64,000 bases of DNA from Zeus faber (lineage: Eukaryota; Chordata; Actinopteri; Zeiformes; Zeidae): positions 6,090,839 to 6,154,838 of the forward strand of contig OY482861.1 of NCBI GenBank assembly GCA_960531495.1, given 5' to 3'. The notes beneath the pieces are model-generated. The model saw only the letters and a list, made by a program, of their open reading frames with translations, was not told the origin of the DNA and ran no database searches. The translations under genes were made by a program, and so were the position numbers. Shown here piece by piece: positions 12,029-23,538 of this stretch. The stretch's first letter is position 1, and each line of letters opens with the position of its first letter.

Positions 12029-13434
12029 AAATATAGCTGCAGGCAGCAATGCATGGGGTCCAGGTTAGTCTTTGTGATGTGTGTGACATATTTTATATTT
12101 GATGATTTATTATGGTGTTGGTTGTTGTTGTTGGTTGAACTACAATTCAACATGACATAAGCAAATGAATTGTCTGTAATGGAATACACACAGATGACTA
12201 CCATTCATTTGGAATTTGGCTTAATATCTAAGGACTAATACAAATTGTATGTAACCTCCTTGCCAAACGTGCATTTTTCACTTTAAACTCTTCCCTGTCA
12301 TCGCCCTCCTTTTCCAAACAAATACATTTCCAGTGAGATGTGGTCTGATAAATCAAGGTGTGAAGATGGGGCGGATTTGTATGCTCCCAGGATGTTCGTG
12401 AAAACTTGGTCAAGAGTATTTTTGTCTGCTTGGGAATTAACATTTTTGTGGAGTTTAGGCAGTATCTTCTTTAGTTCTGTGTGATTAAAGTCTCCTGCCA
12501 CGATCACAATTCCCTCTGGATCTGCATTCAGCTGGTAATTGATAATGCTATGCGCTTCCTCCAGGGCTATCTTAGCGTTAGCATATAGTGGTGGTATGTA
12601 AACAGCTGAGATTAAGATTGCAGTAAACTCTCGGCATAAAGAAGGGTCTGTCTTTCAAAGCCAGGTATTCTATGTCTTGGGAACAGTGTGTCATAACAAT
12701 GTCCGTAGCTATTCAGCTAGGCATTAACATATATGCAGAGTGTTCCACCTTTATTATTACTGGAGTCTGCAGTCCTGTCTGCTGGGTAAACAGAGTGGCC
12801 CGCTAGCTTGATAGCTGCGTCGGGAGTGGTGCTGCCCAGCCGGCAGGGCTGGTCTGTGGGGGTTAGCCCCTAGCCTTGTTCCTAGGTCGGCTCTCTTGTC
12901 CCGCTTTTGCTTTGCTTGGCTTTTCCTCTAAGGTGGGTTGATGACTTTCGGAGGTGTGATCTTGACACCGATTTCCGATATTAAAAGGTTTGGCTCATTC
13001 GTAGTGTAAAGACGCACCAATTGCTTGAACTTGTAAACTTGATAACAAAAGCGCTGCTGTTCAGTTGAGCACCGAACGGCGGTGTCTGCGCGCGCCGCCA
13101 TCTGGGATGTTCCGTGTCGCGCACTGATGATGCAGTGATGCAATGACACAATGACCATTCTCTGTGACCGGTAGTCTGCAGTGTTTTCATGTGACCTGTT
13201 GGTATTGCGCATGGAGATGAGAAAAACACTGTTTTTTACACACTTCTCCTACAAATGTGGGCCGATATAGATCAAACCTGGACCACGGTGTGTGTCGACC
13301 TCCCCGAATACAAGTATAAGTTATTCATGTCTGTTGGTTTGACAGTTTCTGAGCGCCAGACACTTTGACATGTGATAATGACCAGGAAGATTAACATAAA
13401 CAAAAGGTTTCCTGCCCTTTGGGCTGGACTGCTA
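12029..13434 (-). mobile_element. Hairpin-family composite unit 1
   Basis: The left edge is the hairpin GCTGCAGGCAGC at 12036-12047. The left arm ends with ACTAATACAAAT..GTATGTAAC at 12255. The right arm starts near 13121 (GATGATGCAGTGATGCAATG) and ends with GGGCTGGACTGCTAA at 13421-13434. Between the arms lies about 865 bp that includes a LINE endonuclease fragment on the minus strand. It is followed head-to-tail by a second unit with the same arms. Confidence 0.6.
12228..12900 (-). pseudogene. Non-LTR retrotransposon endonuclease fragment
   Basis: The minus-strand frames, joined across frameshifts, follow the AP-endonuclease domain of CR1/L2/Rex1-type LINEs. The N-proximal GGTLCIYVNA segment is near 12735. 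A RPFFMPREFTAILISAVYIP-like segment is near 12640. The intact catalytic core frame at 12298-12507 reads VAGDFNHTEL, then LDQVFTNILGAYKSAP and LSDH. The Asp-Asn pair of GDFN and the SDH motif are present. There is no reverse transcriptase domain nearby. The fragment sits between the two arms of a hairpin-family unit. Confidence 0.75.
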
Positions 13435-14350
13435 AATATAGCTGCAGGCAGCAATGCATGGGGTCCAGGTTAGTGGGTGTGACGTGTGTGATGTTGTGAT
13501 GTGTGTGACGAAAGGATGTACAAGCCCTATTTCCAATAATGAAGAACTGTTATAACTAACTGCCATTCAAGATGACAACCAAATTAATTATCTGTAATGG
13601 AATACACCCTTATGTCATCAAGGCAATGAATCTGGCATCACTATGAAATCTAACGTTTAGCATAGACCACCATTAATTTGGAATTTGGCTTAATATCTAA
13701 GGACTAATACAAATGTATGTAACTGTCTTTTAAATGCCTTCTCTTTTTTTCAAACAAAGCCGTCGGAATTTGGCTGTGAATCAGGGCTTGTCATTATCAA
13801 AACTTCTTGTCTTGGAGTTTCCGAGTGCAGCGTGGAGAACGACGTGTTGTGTATGGAATGTACCAGTGATGTGCCACGTTCTCCTCTCTGCTCGTACAGC
13901 TAACAAACTGCTTGTAATTTGATGAGTCGTGTCTTAAATTCCCTTTGTTAAAGTCCCCAAGGACAACAAGGATGGGGCAGCAGCCGCTGCGCATCCCCTT
14001 CCAGAATATGGAGGTGATCTCACGATTTTTTGTGTATTGTGCAATGATGACGCAGTGAATGAAGCAACAATTTTCTGTGACCAATCAGTAGTCTGCATTG
14101 TTGTCACGTGACCTGATGGTCGCTTGACGGAGGTGACAGAAACATGTTTTTTTTTACGAATTTCCCCTATAAATGTTGTCTGATGTGGATCAAAGTTGGA
14201 ACGCGGCATGTGTGGACTGCCCCAAATACCACTTTAATTTATTCATGTCCGTGGGTTTGATGGTTTCTGAGTGCCAGGCAGTTTGACATTTGATAATGGC
14301 TAGAAGAATAAGAGAAAAACAAAAATGTTCAGGCTTGATCCCTAATAATG
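13435..14350 (-). mobile_element. Hairpin-family composite unit 2
   Basis: This unit has the same arms as unit 1. Its hairpin GCTGCAGGCAGC is at 13441-13452, the left arm ends with ACTAATACAAATGTATGTAAC at 13723, the right arm runs from about 14039 to 14331, and it closes with AGGCTTGATCCCTAATAATG. The interval between the arms is only about 317 bp and holds a different LINE endonuclease fragment. Confidence 0.6.
13797..14010 (-). pseudogene. Second, different LINE endonuclease fragment
   Basis: The minus-strand frame contains ILVVLGDFNKGNLRH followed by YKQFVSCTSREEN, the conserved GDFN box and downstream region of a non-LTR endonuclease. The downstream part (aligned with the TLDH-Y-T region of relatives) is degraded. 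The sequence is clearly not the same LINE family as the fragment at 12228-12900. It is a short, non-functional remnant. Confidence 0.6.
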
Positions 14351-15089
14351 CATTTTTTTATAAAGCTCTCAGAACTCAAAGCACTGTACAATCAAGTAAA
14401 AAAAAAAAAAAAATCTAAAACAATGACAATTAAAATGCCATTTGCCAAATGTATTGTAAGATTATTTTGTGTTTCTCTTGTGAATAATTAAATCATAGTA
14501 TGACTATAACTTCATCCTCTGCTTTAAATGGATACATCGTACTTAAGAGTGAAGTAATTTGAGTAAATTTGAATATTGTGATTAATCGTGCAAATAATTA
14601 GCAATTAATCGCGATCAATCATTTTAATCGTTAGACAGCTCTAGTTTAGACACCTCTTCCAGAGACTGTGATTATCAAAAGGTGGTTTTCCCAGACATAA
14701 CACAGTACTTCTTCCTGGAAATTTTTTTTTTTTTGGTTGCATAACAACGTATTCTCTTTGGATTCCTGTTTGAAATGAAAATGCAAAGAGCTGGACACAT
14801 GATGGGCGGAAAGCATGAGAAAAAAAGTGATCTATGATGTATAAAGGAAAGTCTGATAGTAAGGAATTTGTTTTCACCAAGATGGAGGGCTGGGTGTAGA
14901 TGATACAACAGATAGGAGATAGAACACAAGATATAGAGAAAACAGAACAATGAGAAATGATGAAAAAGAAATCCACCGCAAGAAGAAGAGGGAAAGAGAA
15001 AGAAAGCACAAGAGGACAATGTGGCTCTTCCTGCATTCGGGGTAAACACAGAGATCTTTTCAAGACGTATAATTTAATGTGCAATCATT

Positions 15090-15090
<1 letters not shown>
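14351..15090. other. Gene-free stretch
   Basis: AT-rich DNA with a poly-A run at 14399-14413. The 147-residue minus-strand frame at 14641-15084 has no recognisable domain and overlaps a second open frame, so I do not call it. Confidence 0.45.
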
Positions 15091-15136
<46 letters not shown>

Positions 15137-15720
15137 TAGCTGCATGCAGCAATACACAGGGTCCAGTTTATTCGTTTTAGGCAGGTGTTACATTTTTGTT
15201 TTTGTTTTGTGTAATGCAATGAAACCTACCGACCTTATAAACATAATGTAGTTACGTCCATGTAATTCCATGTATCCAACATTCATGGCATTACATATGA
15301 AACATTTCCATTTCAACCAGACATACAACCTAAAACTATTGATTTTAAGTTGTAATGTGACAAGTGTTGTATCAGATCAGGTCAGTTCTAAATAATAGTT
15401 CTCAATAGCCGAGTATTGTTATAATAATAACAATAACCATAAAAGCATAACATGTACAACAATACAAGTTTGATTGCAATGTATACCTTATTGTATTTTT
15501 TCTGTTAATAATCTACAATTGGAAAATTCATTTTAATAGATTACTTGTCTACATTGTCATGCAGACAACATTTATAGAAAATGTAACATTAATTTGCCAT
15601 TAGCATTATTATGGAACAATTTGTCATAGTACAATAACTTTCTGCCTTTTCATTAAAGGTTGTCAAGGTACGGTGTAGGAAAATATGTGTACATGACGTT
15701 TTTTGAAAAAAAGTTGTTTA
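15091..15720 (-). mobile_element. Hairpin-family element, AAT-preceded short copy
   Basis: An (AAT)n run (15091-15132) leads into TATAGCTGCATGCAGC. Here the hairpin GCTGCATGCAGC (15139-15150) is a perfect 12-bp palindrome. Downstream, ACACAGGGTCCAG, TTATAAACAT, ATGGCATTA and TTTAATAGATTACTTGTCTA match the 6624 copy. It is a non-coding, deleted derivative. Confidence 0.6.
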
Positions 15721-16619
15721 TTTTTAATTTAATTGTGTCTTTTTTCCATGGATTACATTTTCAATAATTACGTTTCCATCCACAACGTTTCCATTGTGGT
15801 ATTTCTGCTCCAACACCATAATGGACTTTGTGTTAACAGTTCTCCACAAAATATCCTGCAATTTTTTGTCACGATCCATAAATGTATAGAAATGTGAATT
15901 TAAAAAATGAAAATTTAATGCTGCTGGTTTTGCTTCTAATTAAATTGATATTCATTTTAGCAACATAAAATATTGCTAAAATTGAGATTTATACATGTAC
16001 CTAAACATCTGAGACAGGTATTGATGAATTAGTATGCTCAAGTATGAATTTAGACCATGAAATGGCAAATTTGTAGAAAATATGCTTAAACTTCAGTAAT
16101 TGGCACGCAGCTAAATTAAACATACACATGGTAAAATTTGCAAAACTGATGATTTTTACATCAAATTTTGCAGTAGCCACTGTGTAATCACAGGAAGAAA
16201 AAAAATGCACACTTTAGCCCAAGATGGCTGAAATGAATCAAAATGCCGTCCCACTCCTCTCAATTTTGAATAATGCCAAAATGGAGAATTTTACAATAGA
16301 TGTATTACAGCTCAAAATGTAGCCGAAAATGTGGTTTGCAATTATGTGTTAATGTCACAGCATTTCTCATCCTTGCATTCATTACAATGTAGCTCTGTCT
16401 CCTTCTGGGATGCCCTCCTCAGTGAGCTGCAGCAGCCTGTGCCTGACCACGCAGACTGCCATGGTGTGGTTCATCTCCCGGGTAATTTTGGCACCAACAT
16501 AAATCAGTACAAGACATTCTGCAACACACTTTCAGGGGCAGGATTTCTAGTCATCCAGGTCACTGTTAAGTTCCCATCCTCGAGGTGCCATCCATTGCCA
16601 ACAGGTGACATCATACCTT
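15721..16619. other. Gene-free stretch
   Basis: No gene or clear repeat was recognised. The + frame at 16331-16723 is the antisense side of the neighbouring transposon-like remnant. Confidence 0.35.
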
Positions 16620-16889
16620 TCAGAGAATCTCTTTTCCAGTTTTGTTACAGGGCGTCACCTGTAGGGGACATGGATAGTTCTGGGAAAGCTGACGATGCCA
16701 TGCAGAATGCTTTGTGTCATTAACATTTTCCCCAGATGACTGGCCATAAAGGCCGCACATATATTTGCAAAGTAGTTCAAGGGTAGACTGGTCCAGGTTA
16801 GAACTGCTACCCAGATTTGTAAATGCAGTCAGGAATACCTCTTTCTCACAAGCAACATAAAATGTCTTTCTTTTGCCCTTGGCATACAA
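16620..16889 (-). pseudogene. Fragment of an uncharacterised transposon-derived protein
   Basis: The 89-residue minus frame contains KTFYVACEKEVFLTAFTNLG and LLCKYMCGLYG. These recall a protein family that is highly repeated in fish genomes and is presumed transposon-derived. I cannot name the superfamily. The frame ends at a stop, and the presumed continuation toward 16400 is full of stops. It is treated as a decayed mobile-element remnant. Confidence 0.3.
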
Positions 16890-16899
16890 GAGTCACAAC

Positions 16900-17940
16900 C
16901 TGAGAAGGTATGGATCCCAATAAGTGACACACACTGGTGCAATGTGAAATGTGTAATAATGTCAGGGAGTTATAGTCCTTAGAATTATTAATTGATAATG
17001 CAATATACTAGCTCACTGTTTTTCTTCTGAGGTCCGTAGACTTTGTTGCAGTAGACTTTGTCAAGAACCTGGTGAACTGTCTGTAACAGGACTTGTGGTA
17101 TCGCACCTCCAGGGACACACAGTCTTTGTCTCAAATGCACAAGAATGTTATAGTCTCTTGCTTCACGTCGGCAGCTTTCAATGAGCAACTTGACTTTAAA
17201 TTTAAAAAAAGGATAATTAAATACATTTTTAAATAAAAACTATGAAGTAAAAAATGTGTAAATAGTAAAGCAATCATGAGTGAAAAAAATCTGGCTACCT
17301 ACCTACCTACCTACCTACCAAAATCTCCCGATAAAATCCTGCCTACCTCAGTAATTTATTATTGTTTTGACTAAATAAATAAATACTTCTATATTTTCTA
17401 TATTTATATTTCTTATATATTCTAATATTCCATGTTAATTGAATTTAAGTTTATTTTAGTTAGTTTTTGACCAGAACGTTTTTTTTGCCTATCTACCCAA
17501 AAATTTCAAACCGGTAATGGGGGGGGGGCTGGAGCAATTTCATCACCCGTATGGGCAAAACAGTGCTCCCTCTTTATTTCGCTGTCAGTGCTAACCATAT
17601 AGTATAAATGTAAATCAATTTATCAATCAAACTACTGTCCTACTATGACAAAACAGTGTATGGACCCTTCTGGATCAATCTACTTGGTCTAGAAAGATCC
17701 ATTCACTGTTTAGCCTAGTTATTATTTGCACAAATGATTTTGCATCTTGGCCTACCACATGTTATTAATGTAATTAATACAACACAATAGCCTTTTTTTT
17801 TTCCAATACTGGCGACTCATTCAAATCTTAATGTAGAGTCTCCCTGCTCTATGCTATGTTATACATGCATATGTACTTGTAGCTGTATGCAAAACAATGC
17901 TTATCTGACTCTCACTGTACAATAAATATTAAGTTAATAC
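16900..17940. other. Gene-free stretch with (CTAC)n
   Basis: A short CTAC tetranucleotide run lies at 17293-17319 and a G9 run at 17520-17528. The minus frame at 16988-17188 may continue the remnant to its left, but nothing recognisable remains. Confidence 0.4.
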
Positions 17941-17989
17941 AAAATAAATCATGGATAAAAATTATCTGAACTGCACTGACAATGTAGCT

Positions 17990-19427
17990 ACAAAAAAAAA
18001 CATATTAAAGTGTTCCCCAAACAGAAACAAAGGTTCAACAACAGTGTGCGAGTGCTGCTGCACTCGGGAGACAGGGAGGCCCTACAGGCGAGCCAACCTG
18101 CTTAACAAAAGTACAAACAACGCATTGAGAACAACTTCAAGGAGAACAACACCCGCACCATGTGGCAAGGCGTCAGGAACATCACTAACTATAAACAAAG
18201 CCACAACACCAATGGCTAGAGCAGGCACTGTGCCTGCTTCAAAACATCTCCCATCATCCCCGTTCCCAGAAAGCTGAGGATCACAGGCCTTAATGACTAC
18301 AGACAAATTGCCCTGATATCTGTGTGTTTGGTAATGACGGCCTTTGAGCGCCTCGTGCTGACCCAACTCAAGGCCATCACAAACCCCCTCCTCAACCGAC
18401 TGCACTTTGCCTACAGAGCCAACAGGTCTCTAGGTGACAGTCAACATGGGAGTCCACTTCACCATCTAGCACCCTGACTCCCCTGGCACCTACGCCAGGA
18501 TCCTGTTTGAGGATTTCAGTTCCACAATCATCACGATAGCCCCAGCTCTTCTCCAGGACAAACTATCCCGGAGGAGCGTGCCTGGGCCCATCGGCAGATG
18601 GATCAATGCCTTCCTGAAAGACAGGAAGTTGCACATGCACCTGAGCAAGCTTGTCTCGTAGCCCCGGACCATCAGCACTGGAGCCCCACAAGGTTGTGTG
18701 CTCTCTCCTCTTCTCTTCTCCCTCTACACCAACAGCTGCACCTCTAGCCACCCTTCCGTCAAACTCTTGAAGTTTGCGGACGACACAACCCTCATCGGAT
18801 TAATCTCCAATGTGGATGAGTCCGCCTTCTGAAAGGAAGTTGACCACCTGGCTACCTGGTGCAGCCTGAACAACTTGGAGCTGAAGGCTCTGAAATCTGT
18901 AGCGATGGTAGCAGACTTTTGGAGGAGCTTAGCCCCAACTCATCCCCCAGTCATTCATATTTCTGGGAACAATAATCTCACAGGACCTCAGGTTGGTGGT
19001 GAACGTCAAGAAGGCCCAGCAGAGGATGTTCTTCATGCGGCATTCTTCAACCTGCTGCAAAAAATGATGGTCCAGAACTACACAGCCATCATTGAGTCCA
19101 TCCTCAGCTCATCTATCACCATCTGGGTTGCTGCCTCCACTGTCAAGGACAAAGGCAGACTGTAGTGGATCATTCGGTCAGTCAAGAAGGTCATCGGCCT
19201 GCTGTCTCTCATGGACCTTTACCACCTCAGGACCAGGAAGAGAGCAGGCAAGCTCATTGCTGATCCTTCCCATCCCAGTCACCACTTCTTCTTCAAGACT
19301 TACATCAGGCAAAAGGTTGTGGTCTATCCATAGCAAAACCTTGCACCACCTGAACAGTTTGTTCTCCACAGCAGTGGGACTCACAAACAAACCCACTCCC
19401 CTCTCACTGACTCTGGGACTCGCCCCA
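17990..19427 (+). pseudogene. Rex1/CR1-like LINE reverse transcriptase, degraded
   Basis: Joined across several frameshifts, the + strand follows a LINE reverse transcriptase in order: a linker with TMWQGVRNIT (near 18160), the finger region PRKLRITGLNDYR (18270), FERLVLTQLKAI, FAYRANRS (18410), YARILFEDFS (18495), the TGAPQGCVLSPLLFSLYT block (18680) and the catalytic FADDTTLIG. The FADD codons are intact at 18773-18784. The thumb follows with LATWCSLNNLEL (18855), and the C-terminal YTAIIESILSSSITIW motif lies at 19080-19125. An in-frame stop follows at 18831, and others are present, so it is non-functional. No endonuclease domain lies upstream, so the copy is 5' truncated. It ends near a (CA)n tract at 19428. 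Confidence 0.85.
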
Positions 19428-19450
19428 CCACACACAGACACACAGACACA

Positions 19451-19528
<78 letters not shown>
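19428..19528. repeat. (CA)n microsatellite
   Basis: A CACAGACA lead-in is followed by an uninterrupted CA tract to 19528. It abuts a segment duplicated elsewhere in the window next to another CA/TG tract. Confidence 0.97.
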
Positions 19529-19530
<2 letters not shown>

Positions 19531-19722
19531 TGTTTACTCATTCACAATCACATTATTTTCCCTGCAGGCATCAATCATCCGCTGTGGTTTCAAAATCTGG
19601 ATGTGAACGTTCTTCCCCTCTGGACGGGACCACTTCACATTTCTCCATTTTAGCGTACTTTAGTGCTCGTCCCCTGAGGGAACGCCTCCCGGCCCAAACC
19701 GGTGGCCCTTATTCTTATAATA
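19529..19722 (+). repeat. About 195-bp segment duplicated (inverted) at 42621-42815
   Basis: From ATGTTTACTCATTCACAATC to GGCCCTTATTCTTAT this matches the reverse complement of 42621-42815. I count about five differences, near the far end (for example GAACGCCTCCCGG against GAGCGCTTCCCGGAG). In both places the near end touches a (CA)n tract. It has no recognised coding content. It is either a repeat family with an embedded microsatellite or a recent small duplication. Confidence 0.85.
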
Positions 19723-19889
19723 AAGTTGCAGGTACTAATGTCTTGATGTGCAATACAAATATATATTCATAAACACATGTAAATCTATATTTATATTTAT
19801 ATTTATTCTAATTATAGTGTACAGTACATGCCTCATACCCATTTCATAGCCTCTAGCCCTCTCATAGCTAAGTTAAAACTTGTCAATTA

Positions 19890-20287
19890 GTATTTTCGCC
19901 GTCTCCACTAAGGGGCCTCTAACATCATGAGAGACCTTTCACACCCTCTGTTCCCTCTGTTCACAACCCTCCCCTCAGGCAGCCTCAGAACCCTAAGCAC
20001 ATGGACAAAACAGGCTCAGAAAGAGCTGTTTCCCCAGAGCTGTGGACAAGCTCTTGAACGCATAACCCCTTCCCTTAAGAAAATACCCGTCCCCAAGTGC
20101 AATATACAGTATAACTGCTGCTGATGCAAGTTCAACAACTCTCAATGTTTAACTGTCAGTATTTTATCTGACTATAACTATTTATTAAATTTATATGTAT
20201 ATTTTTGTACACATATTTATATGATGGTAAGTGGAGTGCATTGCTGCCGAACAAAGTTTTCTTGTGTTTTAAGATGCAATGACAATA
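19890..20287 (+). mobile_element. Second LINE C-terminal/3'UTR fragment
   Basis: The stretch with LFTTLPSGSLRTL and RAVDKLLNA-like residues (19950-20060) is the last part of a CR1/L2/Rex1 ORF. It is followed by a 3' UTR ending TGACAATAAAGAATCTATC. This is a separate 5'-truncated copy, because the LINE to its left already has its own equivalent C-terminal region at 19200-19390. The 3' end runs into a CTAT tract, as is common for tails of these LINEs. Confidence 0.65.
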
Positions 20288-20673
<386 letters not shown>

Positions 20674-20756
20674 ATAAATTATGTAATTGTTATTGAAAGT
20701 TAGCCAAGGTAACCAGCATATGGCATTTTTTAAAACTTCAACTTTAAGTTCAAATA

Positions 20757-20761
20757 TATGT

Positions 20762-20819
<58 letters not shown>

Positions 20820-20840
20820 CCGCGCGCATGTTTGTGTCTG
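20757..20840. repeat. (TG)n microsatellite
   Basis: A TG tract ending in CCCGCGCGCATG, an alternating purine-pyrimidine stretch. Confidence 0.95.
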
Positions 20841-20938
20841 TGTGTAATTTGTTGTTTTTTTACCTACCTGCTGACAACATTCCTTATGGTGACAAATTGT
20901 GCTTCTGGCGCTTGCCTGCCACACTAACGTATTTTTTC

Positions 20939-21313
20939 TTACAAATGTGTAAATTTTTTTGTTATTCTCTCAATAAGTGTCTTTCTTGGACACTCACTTG
21001 TTGAGGTACTACCCGGTGGCACAGACTTGCCTCCATGCATCTCTAGCTTCAGAGCGCTGTGTGACCCATTTCTTGGCCGCATCCAAGGCTTTTTGTCTCT
21101 GAAACGCCTGTAGCAAGTGGAGTGAAACTCAGCCCCTTCGAGAACATTGTCAAACTCGATTTCTATACGATGTTTGTATGTTTCTGCTGTTCTCTGATTC
21201 TCACCTTGCAAGCCAAGCCACCACTTGACGCTGTTTCTGAATGTATCCCACTGTGTGCGTGTAAAAACCATTCGCTTCTCTTCTCCATTTATGGATGTGA
21301 GATGCAACCACAC
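20939..21313 (-). pseudogene. Transposon-associated ORF fragment of unknown family
   Basis: The 124-residue minus frame starts at Met (21313). It contains FTRTQWDTFRNSVKWWLGLQ followed by DNVLEGAEFHSTCYRRFRDK. A very similar N-terminal module (Trp-rich helix, then FH-TCYRRF-DK) occurs in many predicted teleost proteins that look mobile-element derived. I cannot name the superfamily. The frame has no start-proximal promoter and its 3' side runs into anonymous AT-rich DNA, so it is probably a relic. It could instead be the first exon of a domesticated gene. Confidence 0.4.
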
Positions 21314-22255
21314 TGTTTATAATCCCTTTCATGCACATTTGAGCGTCTGGCCGTAATTTCCTCTTCTTTCGCTATTCGATGTTCATAACAAGGGCGCAGA
21401 CATCTTGTATTGTGGTTGAAATGTTGTTCCAAAATAGTGGCCACCTGATTGGTCTAACGGAAGCAAGTGACAATTAGTCCGCAAAACCTCATCACTCAGG
21501 AACAAATTATGATTACACGAGCAAAGAACTATTGCCGACTAGATATTTTTAATTCGGTAAAAATGATCTAGTACCCCATACATGGGAATGGGATTAAACG
21601 GAAAAACGGCTTCACCTTATGGCCTAATAGTAACAATCAATCATTTGCGTCATTGACTTAGATCTTGAAGGATCACAATAGTATCTCAACAGGTGATTTT
21701 CACTCATTATTTCTCTTCACAATAGTTTAATAGTTTATTTCTACGGCCATACAAAAAACATAATGAGTTAAAAACATAATTTATCCTGTTAATAACCATA
21801 TTTGACCAACAGAGTGCCTATGATCTTGTCGGAAACCTTCTACACCACCTTGTTATTTGTGGATGGCATTTTATTATATTTTATGTACGAGGGTTATTAA
21901 GCTCGATATCCCCCAATGCTGCGGCTCTTGACAGATTCGACTTTTGTTTTACTGCAGAGAATGTCAGACAGAAAACTGCAAAATGTCAGGGGCAGATTTT
22001 GAGCCAGCAATCTCTCCTGTTCATACCTCTCGCTCTCTCACTCCCTCTCTCTCTCTTTCTCTCTCTCTCTCATCTAGAGTATATAAGTGCTTCATATTTA
22101 CTTTTTCAAGGCCCTTCCTCTGAGAAAGGCAAACCTGATTCTTTATCCACCTACAAAGGAGAAATCAATAGTGTTTCACAAACTCCACATGGTAAAGTTT
22201 GCCAACATGGCCTCATTTGTGCTTACGCCACCGATATCATAGTAAAACGCATAAA
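21314..22255. other. Gene-free stretch with a CT-rich tract
   Basis: No gene was recognised. A polypyrimidine CT tract lies at 22029-22072. Confidence 0.4.
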
Positions 22256-22260
22256 GTACG

Positions 22261-22594
22261 TGTGGCGGTTTCGCCGACTAGCCCCACACCGGGGCTACCG
22301 CATGCCAACCATGCAGTGTTTTCAGGCACCTCCGGCACAGAGACACAGAGCACGAGGTTGTAGGCACACCAGTTTATTGTAGAGAGTGGGCTCGTTGGAA
22401 TAGGCCCAGGAGCAGATGTATGTGTGTCATGACAAGGGCTCCTTTCCTGCGTGTGTGTGGGGATGGGGGTTTTACCTGCTGCTTGTAAGAAAAACCAACG
22501 TGCAACAGGTATGCAGCCACTCTGACCCTGGACCTCCAATTACCTAGACCTAGGTCAGGTGTGGCTGCTCAAACCACATCATCCCCACACCACA
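22261..22594 (-). repeat. 3' LTR of the miniature element
   Basis: 334 bp. On the minus strand it begins TGTGGTGTGGGG and ends CCGCCACA, and carries CAATAAACTGG, a poly-A signal. It is a direct repeat of 23209-23538 but clearly diverged (CAAACCACATC against CGAACCACACC, different central spacers), so the insertion is old. Confidence 0.85.
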
Positions 22595-22692
22595 TACCCG
22601 ACACCAAACTGAGGCCAGGGAGAATACCTGGCCGAAGCCTACCCCTCCCCTCACCCCCCTCACCAAGCAGAAAACAAAAGAGAAAAAAAATG

Positions 22693-22800
22693 CCTAAAAT
22701 ACAGACTCTGACACAGGGTTACTATACCTAAAAATACAAACTCTGACACAGGGTTATTATATCTAAAATTAATAAAACACCAGACTCTGAAACAGGGTTC
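22693..22800. repeat. Three short tandem repeats inside the miniature element
   Basis: Three imperfect copies of a unit containing CAGACTCTGACACAGGGTTA, at about 22700, 22737 and 22782. They lie at the 3' internal side and are encoded in no recognisable protein. Confidence 0.7.
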
Positions 22801-23208
22801 CCAGACCTCAAACGAACAAATGCCCAAAAAAGAAATGAACTGGTCCCCCTCAACGGGACCTGGTTCCCCGGAACAGCGCGGTCCACCGGCTTTCTGCTCC
22901 CAGGGTGACGACAAACTGCCCCCTCCTCCCTTCCAGAGCATGGGGCCTTGGGCTGCTGTGCTGGCTGGTGAAGGCGTGGCCGGATTTGGGTGTTGTGGGG
23001 GCTGCTTAGAGGGGTGGCCTGGCTACTGGATGCTCCCCGCGGTGGCTGCTGGGTGGGGTAGCTAGCCGCCAGTGTTACCTGTGTTGATTGCTGCATCTGC
23101 TTCTCCCCCGGTCTTCTGAAGGACACCCTGGATGCTGCTGCTACCAACCGGGAGAGGGTTGATGCTGTGTCCCTTCCCCATGATGGAGAGTCCCTCTTGA
23201 GGTGCCAG

Positions 23209-23538
23209 TGTGGCGGTTTCACCTACCACACGCCACTCAAGAGCCGTTTTCAGGGAACTCTGGCACAGAGACACAGACGATGGGGTTGTAGACACCAGTG
23301 TATTGTCGAGAGCGGGCTAGTTGGAATAAGCCCAAGAGCAGATGGACGTCTGTCATGACAAGGGCTCCTCTCCTGAGTGTGGGTGGGGGATTGGGGTTTT
23401 ACCTGTTGCTCATTAGCCAACCAACGAGCAACAGGTAAGCAGCCACTCTGACCCTGGGCCTCCAACTACCTGTTCTAGGTCTAGGTCCTAGACCTAGGAC
23501 AGGTGTGGCTGCTCGAACCACACCATCCCCACACCACA
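23209..23538 (-). repeat. 5' LTR of the miniature element
   Basis: 330 bp, the partner of 22261-22594. It contains the near palindrome CTAGGTCTAGGTCCTAGACC around 23476. The poly-A signal of the other LTR is mutated here to CAATACA. Confidence 0.85.

Larger units (their letters stand above)
22261..23538 (-). mobile_element. Complete miniature LTR retrotransposon (TRIM-like), 1278 bp
   Basis: Two direct LTRs (22261-22594 and 23209-23538) flank only 614 bp of internal DNA. Read on the minus strand, each LTR begins TGTGGTGTGGGGATG and ends GAAACCGCCACA. Outside the pair, GTACG is present on both sides (22256-22260 and 23539-23543), a perfect 5-bp target duplication. On the minus strand the internal region starts CTGGCACCTCAAGAGGGAC, resembling a tRNA-Lys-type primer-binding site (about 14 of 18 positions). 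There is no recognisable gag or pol. The element is therefore non-autonomous and needs proteins from another LTR element. Confidence 0.85.

Noticed and set aside
11840..12204. Poly-Asn, poly-Ile and poly-Leu ORFs
   Set aside because: They are all frames of one AAT/ATT repeat.
14641..15084. 147-residue minus-strand ORF
   Set aside because: Phe/Ser/Leu-rich, overlapped by another open frame of similar length, no domain and no splice or promoter support.
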